A stretch of 31,357 nt of DNA from an uncultured Clostridia bacterium (GTDB lineage Bacteria; Bacillota; Clostridia; Saccharofermentanales; DTU023): assembly GCA_937922005.1 (NCBI GenBank), contig CAKZWV010000007.1:1-31357 (forward strand), in the 5' to 3' direction. Numbering within the stretch: the first letter of the stretch is position 1; each line of letters begins with the position of its first letter. Both the position numbers and the translations under genes were made by a program. Below the pieces are notes generated by a model. The model searched no databases. It worked only from the letters and a program-made list of their open reading frames with translations, and had not been told where the DNA came from. Below, one piece after another: positions 24,900 to 31,357 of this stretch.

Positions 24900-25727
24900 C
24901 TACGCCTCCTTGGGGTCAAGAATATCCCGCACGGAATCTCCCAGCATGTTAAAAACCGTAACGACCAGGAAAATGGCCAATCCCGGGAAGATCATCATCC
25001 AGGGCCCGGACTGCATACAGGCACGGCCTTCGTTGAGCATATAGCCCCATTCCGGCGCAGGGGGCCTGGTACCGAAGCCCAGAAACGACAGTGCCGCCAG
25101 TTCCAGCATCATGCCGCCAATATCTGTAGTGGCCGTAATGATCAGCGTGGGCAGGGCGTTGGGAAGCATATAAGAAAAAAGCATATGCTTTGTTTTGGAG
25201 CCTGTCACAATGGCCGCTGACACATAATCCCGGTCCCGGATCTTCAAAACCAGGCTTCTGGAAAGTCTTGCGTACTTGGTCCAGTTGACAAGGACAATGG
25301 CGATGATCGCATTCCGGCTGCCGGCCCCCATAATTCCGGCAACAGCCAGAGCCAGCACCAGGCCGGGAAAGGCCAGCATCATATCCGCAATGCGCATGAT
25401 CACCCCATCGACCCAGCCCCCAAAATATCCGGCCGTCACGCCTGCCGCAGTGCCAACCAGGAAAATCAGAGCGACCACACCAAAGGTCGCACTGAGAGAA
25501 GCCCTTGCTCCGTAAATGACTCGGGTGAAAATATCCCGGCCCATTTTATCGGTGCCCAAAATATGCGCCCGGCTGGGTGCCTCCAGGGCCTCCGTCAGAG
25601 AACCTTTCAGGGGATCCGCACCGCCGGTCACCACCGGGGCAAATATCGCCCCCAGGATGATCAGCAGAGCCAGAATCAGGAAAAATGTAAACTGCTTATG
25701 GGCAAGGAAGAAATTTTTCTTCTTCAT
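24900..25727 (-). CDS. Peptide/nickel-type ABC transporter permease (OppC/NikC-like)
   Basis: 275 residues. An N-terminal helix (FTFFLILALLIILGAIF) is followed by HILGTDKMGRDIFTRVIYGARASL, the strongly conserved OppC/DppC/NikC segment, then about five more helices. The cytoplasmic EAA loop is DYVSAAIVTGSKTKHMLFSYMLPN. It overlaps the upstream permease gene by 4 bp (25724-25727). With OppB it forms the membrane channel. Confidence 0.94.
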   Translation of the reverse strand: MKKKNFFLAHKQFTFFLILALLIILGAIFAPVVTGGADPLKGSLTEALEAPSRAHILGTDKMGRDIFTRVIYGARASLSATFGVVALIFLVGTAAGVTAGYFGGWVDGVIMRIADMMLAFPGLVLALAVAGIMGAGSRNAIIAIVLVNWTKYARLSRSLVLKIRDRDYVSAAIVTGSKTKHMLFSYMLPNALPTLIITATTDIGGMMLELAALSFLGFGTRPPAPEWGYMLNEGRACMQSGPWMMIFPGLAIFLVVTVFNMLGDSVRDILDPKEA

Positions 25728-26671
25728 CGTATCTGCTCCTTTGCCCGCATTTTGGGGTCTACGGCACCATAGGAGGCATCTACCAGAAGATTGATGACCA
25801 TGTAAATCAGTGCCAGCCAGAGAACGTACCCCTGAATCAGATTATAGTCGCTGGAAGTGATGGCCGAAACCGCCAGATTTCCCAATCCGGGATAGGAAAA
25901 AATCACTTCTACCACACTGGTACCACCAAGCAGACTGCCAACGGACAGTCCAAACATGGTGATAAGCGGCAGCAGCGCATTGGGGAACACGTTTCTCCAC
26001 AAAATCACGGATTCCCGAACGCCCCTGGCCCTGGCCCCCACCACATAGTCCTGGTTCATCTCTTCCAGAACCGCCGTGCGGACCTGCCTGGTATATTTAG
26101 AGGACATGGCAAGGGCCAGTGTCAGCGCAGGCAGAAAAATACTGCGCAGATCCCCGGCAGAACTGATGACGGGAAAGGCCTTTATACGAACGCAGAACGC
26201 CAGCATCAGCAGCAGGCCCACCCAGAAATTCGGCATGGCACAGCCTACAAAGGTCAGCCCCCGTACCAGATAATCGATCCACCGATCCTTATAAACTGCG
26301 GACAGCATACCAAGAGGCACTGCCAGAAGCAGCATCAGGCCCATGGAAAGCAGGGTCAGCTTCACCGTAGGCCAAAGCCGCCCCAGAAGCAGTTCCGTCA
26401 CCGGCTTGTTCAGCGTATAGGATTTTCCGAAGTCTCCCCGCAGACAGTTCCGCAGCCAGCGGAGATACTGGGTCGGCAGCGGATCGTTGAGGCCCAGTTC
26501 TTCCCTGGTTTCCGCCACCAGTTCCTCCGTGGGCATGATCCCTGCGGCAGTATACATATTGCGCACAGGGTCTCCTGGAGACAGATAGGTCAGCAAAAAA
26601 GTCACAAAGCTGATACCCACCAGCACCACCAGAATCTGCGCCAGCCGAAGGGCCAGTTTTTTCTTCTTCAA
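25724..26671 (-). CDS. Peptide/nickel-type ABC transporter permease (OppB/NikB-like)
   Basis: 315 residues with six predicted helices. Family features: LLTYLSPGDPVRNMY after the first helix, LGLNDPLPTQYLRWLRNCLRGDFGKSY, and the EAA loop DYVVGARARGVRESVILWRNVFPNALLP. GAGAGGAGA precedes the ATG. It is the second gene of the operon, separated from the binding-protein gene by a hairpin. Confidence 0.94.
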   Translation of the reverse strand: MKKKKLALRLAQILVVLVGISFVTFLLTYLSPGDPVRNMYTAAGIMPTEELVAETREELGLNDPLPTQYLRWLRNCLRGDFGKSYTLNKPVTELLLGRLWPTVKLTLLSMGLMLLLAVPLGMLSAVYKDRWIDYLVRGLTFVGCAMPNFWVGLLLMLAFCVRIKAFPVISSAGDLRSIFLPALTLALAMSSKYTRQVRTAVLEEMNQDYVVGARARGVRESVILWRNVFPNALLPLITMFGLSVGSLLGGTSVVEVIFSYPGLGNLAVSAITSSDYNLIQGYVLWLALIYMVINLLVDASYGAVDPKMRAKEQIR

Positions 26672-26694
26672 GGCCGATTCTCCTCTCTTTATAT

Positions 26695-26720
26695 ACAGCC
26701 GAGGCTTTGGCCTCGGCTGT
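26695..26720 (-). other. Strong intercistronic hairpin after the binding-protein gene
   Basis: A perfect 11-bp stem ACAGCCGAGGC/GCCTCGGCTGT with a 4-nt loop lies in the 66-bp gap between the substrate-binding protein and the permease. No T-run follows on the minus strand. Such hairpins commonly stabilise the 5' mRNA part so that binding protein exceeds permease. Confidence 0.75.
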
Positions 26721-26737
26721 GCGAGAAACGTTTTTCT

Positions 26738-28306
26738 TTAGGCAGGTACGATTTCTGTGGTCAGCCAGTAGTAGTCCGCCGTATGGATATGGGCGAAGCC
26801 CACGTTCTTGGAGTAGATCATGGAGGAATTGTAGTAGCCGTCCACAATGACCAGGGCGTCGTCGATGACGATCTGCTGCATCTGCCGGATCAGGTCTGCC
26901 CGCTTTTCAGTGTCCATCTCACCCTTGAGCTGCTCATAGAGGGCATCGTATTCGGGGTTGCTGTAGCCGCAGTAGGTACCGTCTGTGGTCCAGTTTGCCA
27001 TATACTCAAAGGGATCGCCGGTGCCCACTGTGGTCCAGTTGTTATTATTGAGATCGTACTCGCCCGCCGCCAGCTTGCTCCACTGATCGTCCGAGCTGCC
27101 GAAATCCGCGGTGCAGGCAATGCCGATTTCCGCCAGATACTGCATATGCGCATTGGAAAAATCATTGAGCATCCGGTTTTCATAGGAAACATAGCGTAGG
27201 TCGATTTTCTTTCCGTCCAGTTCCCGGAAACCGTCGCCATCGGAGTCCACGATGCCCGCATCGTCCAGCAGTTTCTTTGCCCCCTCAGGGTCATACTTAT
27301 AGGGGTTTACCAGCTTGTCATAGCCATAGCTCAGTGTGGAGGGCAGGACAGAGAAGCCGGCAGTGTACAGCCCGCCAATGGTCTTGGAGGAGCAGATGGT
27401 ATCATTGTCAATGCCCATGAGAATGGCCTGCCGGAGGGTCTTGTTGCCCAGAACACCGTTCAGGTTCATCCAGCTGAAACCGCAGCGTACACCGGAGGCA
27501 ATGTCCACCGTGTAATTGGCGTCCTGCTGGAAGTTCTGGATGTCCGAAACATTAGTGATGTTCTCCACCAGGTCCACCTGGCCGCTCTGCAGTGCCATGG
27601 TCTTGGCAGAGGCATCGCCCATAAAGAGAATATGGACCTTGTCATAGGGTACTTTTTCCCGATAGTTGGGGTTGGCTTTCATATCGTAACCCACACCCAC
27701 GCCGTTGAATTTGTCGATCATATAGGGACCGGTACCGATGGCACCGTTGTCAAAATCCTTTGTATGCTCCACATCCAGGATCGCCATCACCGGATAGGCC
27801 AGCTGGCCGGGCAAATTGGCATAGGGCTTGGAGGTCACGATGGTAACGGTATTGGCGGCATCATCGGCAGTCACCTCCGCCTCATATTCCAGGTATTTCT
27901 GAGGCTTGGCAGAACCGCCGGGACCCACCTCTTTCAGGTAATCAAAATAGGCCTTTACGCTGGAGGGAGTAAGGGGGCAGCCATCGGAAAATTTGATGTC
28001 CTTTTTCAGGGTAATGACCCACTGGGTGTGTTCGTCATTGACCGTATAGCTCTCCGCCAGCCATGGCTCCACATTCATATTGTCGTCAAATCGAAACAGT
28101 GCTTCACTGATGCCATAGCGCATACAGTTCCAGGAGGAACTGATGGCCATAGCCGTGTTGACGGACCCGTCATCATACATCTGACAGCCGAAGTTCAGTA
28201 CCTTTTGGGATGTCTCCTCTTTGGCATCCCCCTGCTTCCCGGCGCAGCCGGAGAGCAGCAATGCAGCGCACAGGAGCAACGCCATCCATATTTTCCAATG
28301 TTTCAT
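26738..28306 (-). CDS. Extracellular substrate-binding lipoprotein, family 5 (OppA/NikA-like), under riboswitch control
   Basis: 522 residues. A lipoprotein signal peptide (KHWKIWMALLLCAALLLSGC) has lipobox LSGC with Cys21. The body is an SBP_bac_5 fold: WLAESYTVNDEHTQWVITLKKDIKFSDG, then IGTGPYMIDKF, LDDAGIVDSDGDGFRELDGKK (a DxDxDG calcium-type loop common in this family), and the C-terminal MQQIVIDDALVIVDGYY. It binds ligand outside the cell for OppBCDF. The AdoCbl riboswitch upstream suggests cobalt, cobalamin or a precursor, but family 5 members bind mainly peptides or nickel complexes. Start ATG 28306 follows AAGGATGATAAGG. Confidence 0.92.
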   Translation of the reverse strand: MKHWKIWMALLLCAALLLSGCAGKQGDAKEETSQKVLNFGCQMYDDGSVNTAMAISSSWNCMRYGISEALFRFDDNMNVEPWLAESYTVNDEHTQWVITLKKDIKFSDGCPLTPSSVKAYFDYLKEVGPGGSAKPQKYLEYEAEVTADDAANTVTIVTSKPYANLPGQLAYPVMAILDVEHTKDFDNGAIGTGPYMIDKFNGVGVGYDMKANPNYREKVPYDKVHILFMGDASAKTMALQSGQVDLVENITNVSDIQNFQQDANYTVDIASGVRCGFSWMNLNGVLGNKTLRQAILMGIDNDTICSSKTIGGLYTAGFSVLPSTLSYGYDKLVNPYKYDPEGAKKLLDDAGIVDSDGDGFRELDGKKIDLRYVSYENRMLNDFSNAHMQYLAEIGIACTADFGSSDDQWSKLAAGEYDLNNNNWTTVGTGDPFEYMANWTTDGTYCGYSNPEYDALYEQLKGEMDTEKRADLIRQMQQIVIDDALVIVDGYYNSSMIYSKNVGFAHIHTADYYWLTTEIVPA

Positions 28307-28345
28307 ACCTTATCATCCTTTCATAATTTGTTCCCAAAATACGGT

Positions 28346-28371
28346 AAAAAAAAGCCGAACTTCCGTCCGAC
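28346..28371 (-). terminator. Intrinsic terminator in the riboswitch expression platform
   Basis: On the minus strand GTCGGAC-GGAA-GTTCGGC (7 pairs, two of them G-U) is followed by an uninterrupted T-run. It lies between the aptamer and the binding-protein start. The 5' arm GTCGGAC also occurs at 28439-28445, giving a second partner for GTTCGGC or a competing strand. Confidence 0.85.
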
Positions 28372-28460
28372 TAAAAAAACATACGCAAAGGAGACACCGC
28401 CCAAAATGGCAACAGCTACATTTTGCAGAATGATCCCTGTCCGACGCAAGTGCATTCTCA

Positions 28461-28612
28461 AAAATAAGCAGGTCTCCTGACTTAAGTTACGTCCGCAGCG
28501 CCTTCCCAAAAAATCAGTGGCATCATGCTGCATCCTGGCTATCACAGTGACGGGATCGTCCCGGAATCACACCGGCTTCCCTTTTCATCGGGCAAACGCC
28601 CGAACTTATTTT
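28461..28612 (-). ncRNA. Adenosylcobalamin riboswitch (cobalamin aptamer)
   Basis: Read on the minus strand the closing P1 stem is AAAATAAG (28605-28612) with CTTATTTT (28461-28468). Inside it come GGGAAGCCGGTGTGATTCC, CCCGTCACTGTGATAG, GATGCCACTG, GGGAAGGCG and the B12 box AAGTCAGGAGACCTGC, in the canonical order. Length and spacing fit a full class I aptamer. With the terminator at 28346-28371 it should shut off the ABC/MATE operon when AdoCbl is plentiful. Confidence 0.96.
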
Positions 28613-28644
28613 CAGCGGCCCAAAGGCCGACTTTGTGAACTTTA

Positions 28645-28702
28645 TATTATTATTGCATAACATATTCGTCCTGTCAACAAAACGACATACATCACTAAAA
28701 AC
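28645..28702. repeat. 58-bp direct repeat, copy 1 (target duplication of the IS1634-family element)
   Basis: It begins TATTATTATTGC and ends ATCACTAAAAAC, and is identical base for base to 30622-30679. The bases outside both copies differ. Long, variable target duplications are characteristic of IS1634-family elements. Confidence 0.95.
28649..28677 (-). promoter_or_regulatory. Promoter of the riboswitch-ABC-MATE operon
   Basis: Minus-strand TTGACA (28672-28677) is followed after 17 bp by AATAAT (28649-28654; 5 of 6). Transcription would start near 28642, about 30 nt before the riboswitch P1 stem. The promoter lies wholly inside the 58-bp duplicated segment. Confidence 0.8.
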
Positions 28703-28799
28703 CCGTCTTTAAGTTTTAGCACCAATATTTTTTAGAGCATTTGCACAACCTGTTCCTTTGAAAGCCCGTAACTGTCGCCTGAAAAAATTTTTTCAAGAC

Positions 28800-28828
28800 T
28801 TGACAAACCTTTTTTTAATGGTTATAAT
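28800..28828 (+). promoter_or_regulatory. Transposase promoter of the IS1634-family element
   Basis: TTGACA (28800-28805), 17 bp, TATAAT (28823-28828): a perfect consensus sigma-70/SigA promoter, 38 bp upstream of the transposase ATG. Confidence 0.9.
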
Positions 28829-28866
28829 AAACAGTGTTAAGGTGCTATATAGAAGGGACGATTTCT

Positions 28867-30588
28867 ATGGCCTTTTTTCTAAAAAAATCTCACATCAAAA
28901 AGGGGCTTTATCTCCAAATCTATGAAAGCTTCTATGATCCTGAGCGAAAGCAAACTGCACATCGCTCCTATCAGGCCCTCGGTTATCTCGACGACCTTGT
29001 CGCCAAGGGCATCCCGGACCCTCTTTCCTTCTACCAAAATGAAGTGGATCGCCTAAATGAAGAGCGTAAGCAACAAAAGATTCAAGATAAAGTGAGACAA
29101 ACCTCAGATACTACCCCTGAAAGATTTCTTGGTTACTTTCTTCTCAAGAATATCAATGATGCTCTTGGCGTCAAAAAATATCTCGATATCTTACAAATAA
29201 CAGAGGATTTTCAGTTTTCTATTGATCAGATCCTTTCCTCCCTCATCTATGCTCGCACCGTCATGCCATGTTCTAAGACTAAAACCTTCCACGAGGTTCT
29301 TCCATGCCTTTTTGAACCCCAGAACTTTTCTCTCAGCCAACTTTACAAGGGCCTGGACTTCATCGGGCAGGAATACCAAAAGATCATTGAAATCTACAAT
29401 CACCAGATTCACTTTTTCTATCCCATCGATACCTCTCACACCTATTTCGATTGCACCAACTTCTATTTTGAAATTGACAAAGAAGATGATCTTCGCAGAA
29501 AAGGACCCTCTAAAGAGAAGCGCAAAGATCCTATAGTCGGACTTGGGCTTCTTCTTGATGCCAATCAGATCCCCATCAATATGAAAATTTTTCCGGGAAA
29601 TCAAAGTGAAAAGCCTGTAATACGTGAAGTAATTGACTCTCTCAAGAGGACCTCCCAAGTAGAAGGAAGGACGATACAGGTCGCAGACAAGGGCTTAAAT
29701 TGTGCCCAGAATATTGTCCATGCACTACGTCAAAAAGATGGCTATATTTTCTCTAAGTCCGTCAAAACACTACCCAAAACTGAGAAAACTTGGGTTCTTC
29801 TTGATCAAGACTATATCACCATTCAAGACACTGATGGTACTGTACTCTACCGAATGAAAGAGTGCGTCGACGACTTCCCGTACACCATTGAAGATGAAGA
29901 TGGTAAGAGAAAGATTGTTAAGCTGAGAGAAAAACGTGTCGTTACCTTTAATCCTACCTTGGCAAAAAAGAAAAGATTTGAAATCTTGCGCCAGGTTGAA
30001 AAAGCCCATGCCTTATGTGCCTCTGCTGCTAAAAGAGCAGAATTTGGAGACAGCGCCAAATATGTGACATTCAAATCCACTAGAAACGGAGAAACGACTG
30101 ACGACAAAGTCAAGACTGAGCTAAACACGAAGGCAGTAGAAGAAGATCTAGCCTTGGCAGGATACAATCTATTGGTTACATCTGAGATCCAGATGCCAGC
30201 TTCGCAGATTTATAGCGCCTATCACAATCTCTGGCGCATCGAGGAATCGTTTCGAATTATGAAATCTCAGCTTGATGCAAGGCCGGTATATCTTCAAAAA
30301 GAAAGTACCATTACTGGCCATTTCCTGATCTGTTATCTGTCTGTACTTTTACTACGTATCCTTCAGTTCAAGATATTAGACAATCAATACTCTTCTGAGG
30401 AGTTGCTAAACTTTATCAAGGATTTTCGAACCATGAAAATATCGGATCGGAAATACATCAACATATCCCGAAATGGAGACTTCGTTAAGGCTCTTATCGA
30501 TCGGACAGGCTTGCCATTAAGCAACTACTTTCTGAGCTCGGGGGACATCAAAAAAATGCTAAGCCATCGCTTTAACATGAGGGCTTAG
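28867..30588 (+). CDS. IS1634-family transposase
   Basis: 573 residues from ATG 28867, which has AGAAGGGA 8 bp upstream; an earlier in-frame GTG at 28834 sits at the expected transcription start and is unlikely. DDE residues are recognisable: first Asp in TYFDCTNFYFEI, second Asp in QVADKGLNCAQNI, and Glu in the Y-x2-R-x3-E-x6-K motif of YHNLWRIEESFRIMK. Length fits the family and no frameshift is present. It catalyses cut-and-paste or copy transposition of this element. Confidence 0.95.
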   Translation: MAFFLKKSHIKKGLYLQIYESFYDPERKQTAHRSYQALGYLDDLVAKGIPDPLSFYQNEVDRLNEERKQQKIQDKVRQTSDTTPERFLGYFLLKNINDALGVKKYLDILQITEDFQFSIDQILSSLIYARTVMPCSKTKTFHEVLPCLFEPQNFSLSQLYKGLDFIGQEYQKIIEIYNHQIHFFYPIDTSHTYFDCTNFYFEIDKEDDLRRKGPSKEKRKDPIVGLGLLLDANQIPINMKIFPGNQSEKPVIREVIDSLKRTSQVEGRTIQVADKGLNCAQNIVHALRQKDGYIFSKSVKTLPKTEKTWVLLDQDYITIQDTDGTVLYRMKECVDDFPYTIEDEDGKRKIVKLREKRVVTFNPTLAKKKRFEILRQVEKAHALCASAAKRAEFGDSAKYVTFKSTRNGETTDDKVKTELNTKAVEEDLALAGYNLLVTSEIQMPASQIYSAYHNLWRIEESFRIMKSQLDARPVYLQKESTITGHFLICYLSVLLLRILQFKILDNQYSSEELLNFIKDFRTMKISDRKYINISRNGDFVKALIDRTGLPLSNYFLSSGDIKKMLSHRFNMRA

Positions 30589-30621
30589 CACCATTTTCGA
30601 CTTTTTTACACAAAAGTCAGG

Positions 30622-30679
30622 TATTATTATTGCATAACATATTCGTCCTGTCAACAAAACGACATACATCACTAAAAAC
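30622..30679. repeat. 58-bp direct repeat, copy 2
   Basis: Identical to 28645-28702, on the other side of the IS. It carries a second copy of the operon promoter (TTGACA at 30649-30654 and AATAAT at 30626-30631 on the minus strand). That copy now points into the right end of the IS, antisense to the transposase. Confidence 0.95.
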
Positions 30680-30797
30680 GTCCGCCAAATCGAGGCTTTG
30701 ACAGCCAAAACAAAGAATCTTTTTTAGAATGAACTAGAAAATCCCGTAGTTATAGGATCTTTTTTTCGGGAAATATTGTCAAATTTCTCCGTAATGC
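30680..30797. other. Intergenic stretch with no recognised feature
   Basis: AT-rich sequence between the IS1634 target repeat and the promoter of the next transposase remnant. I see no gene, clean terminator or inverted end here. The left end of the next IS must lie in or near it but cannot be fixed because its right end is outside the window. Confidence 0.5.
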
Positions 30798-30826
30798 TTG
30801 CACAAACTTCACAATCTTGATATAAT
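30798..30826 (+). promoter_or_regulatory. Promoter of the second IS1634-like transposase
   Basis: TTGCAC (30798-30803), 17 bp, TATAAT (30821-30826), located 30 bp upstream of the start codon at 30857, the same arrangement as in the intact element. Confidence 0.75.
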
Positions 30827-30856
30827 AGAGTATCAATTTTGAAAGGTTCCTGGCTT

Positions 30857-31357
30857 ATGAGGTTACAAATTAACAAAACTAAAAATTCAACTTCCCTTTA
30901 CATCGTTGAGTCAACTTACGATAGGCATACCGGCAAAAGGTCAAATTCCGTTGTAAAAAGCTTGGAACTCTTAAGGATCTCTCTGAAAAATATCCTGATC
31001 CCATTGCTTGGGGAAAAGAACTGGCTCAACAAATGACTGAAGAACTAAAATGCGGGAACCCTACCGATTTTAGTTGAGTACGCCCCCAATCTCGAGAAAG
31101 CTAAGTTTCAAGAGCATCTCTTAATGTATGGCCATCTCTTCCTGCAAAAAGTATACTATAGCCTTGGACTTGACCAGATTTGTATGAAAATATCTCAGGA
31201 TTACAACTTTTCCTATGATCTGAATGAGATCCTTAAGACTCTAATTTACGGACGAATTCTTTTCCCCGCTTCAAAACTGTCCACCCTCAAACAGGCACAA
31301 AAACTCCTGGAACCTCCCACATTTGAACTCCATGACCTCTATCGAGCCCTTGAGGTT
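30857..31357 (+). pseudogene. Second IS1634-like transposase, frameshifted and cut by the window end
   Basis: ATG 30857 with GAAAGG upstream begins MRLQINKTKNSTSLYIVES, then YDRHTGKRSNSVVK, like the N-terminus of IS1634-type transposases but clearly different from the intact copy. The frame is lost in an A-run at 30955-30959 and resumes one frame over as LGTLKDLSEKYPDPIAWGKE. It is lost again near 31045-31065 and resumes as ILVEYAPNLEKAKFQEHLL through LKTLIYGRILFPASK to the window edge. The two shifts make this a pseudogene; its 3' part lies outside. Confidence 0.85.

Larger units (their letters stand above)
28703..30621 (+). mobile_element. Intact IS1634-family insertion sequence
   Basis: A 1919-bp element bounded by the 58-bp direct repeats. 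Ends are imperfect inverted repeats: left begins CCGTCTTTAAG, right (inverted) begins CCTGACTTTTGTG. It carries its own promoter and one uninterrupted transposase gene, so it may still be mobile and recently inserted. It stands directly upstream of the promoter of the riboswitch operon. Confidence 0.92.

Noticed and set aside
21910..25220. Several long plus-strand frames opposite the MATE and ABC genes
   Set aside because: GC-rich coding DNA often gives long antisense frames. The minus-strand frames have clear transporter motifs and ribosome-binding sites.
30955..30965. Programmed slippage in the A-run of the second IS1634-like transposase
   Set aside because: A second, unrelated shift occurs near 31045-31065, and the intact IS1634 copy needs no shift; this looks like decay.

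Overview
This window reads as a Bacillota (Firmicutes) chromosome, probably a Clostridia-type anaerobe with gut or host-associated relatives. The basis is strong AGGAGG ribosome-binding sites, a subtype I-C CRISPR-Cas locus, an AdoCbl riboswitch, Spo0A-like boxes and clostridial-style accessory genes. No rRNA, tRNA or species-specific marker is present, so the genus cannot be named. Base composition is patchy: the cas and IS parts are AT-richer, tldD/tldE/rlmD are intermediate, and the transporter operon at 21.8-28.3 kb is clearly GC-rich. This fits a mosaic with several acquired segments.

Region 1 (1-9.1 kb, minus strand) is a complete subtype I-C system: cas3, cas5c, cas8c, cas7, cas4, cas1, cas2, leader, array. 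The array shows six identical 32-bp repeats and five full spacers, and runs off the left edge. Three promoters can be read: one before cas3, one between cas3 and cas5c (with a palindrome just upstream), and one inside the leader. Three exact TGTCGAA boxes at a 10-bp period lie directly upstream of the cas3 promoter and match the Spo0A 0A-box consensus and spacing.

Region 2 (9.1-14.1 kb, plus strand) is chromosomal backbone: the tldD/tldE metalloprotease pair, then an RlmD/RumA-type 23S rRNA methyltransferase swollen by in-frame tandem repeats. The 3' end of rlmD carries a foreign tail that looks like the scar of a mobile element integrated at rumA.

Region 3 (14.1-21.7 kb, plus strand) is accessory DNA. 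It holds a DUF6061-like gene, a MerR / PLDNc / ABC-ATPase / ABC-permease operon resembling yxlEFG, a decayed IS3-family element, a three-domain ASCH-GNAT-GNAT fusion, and a decayed IS4/IS1634-like element with good 31-32 bp inverted repeats.

Region 4 (21.7-28.7 kb, minus strand) is one operon: promoter, AdoCbl riboswitch, intrinsic terminator, lipoprotein substrate-binding protein, two permeases, two ATPases, MATE transporter. The riboswitch suggests uptake of cobalt, a corrinoid or a related ligand, although the proteins belong to the peptide/nickel family.

Region 5 (28.65-31.36 kb) is an apparently intact IS1634-family element flanked by a perfect 58-bp direct repeat, followed by a second, frameshifted IS1634-like transposase cut by the window edge. 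The 58-bp repeat contains the promoter of the riboswitch operon, so the insertion duplicated that promoter and left one copy in place.
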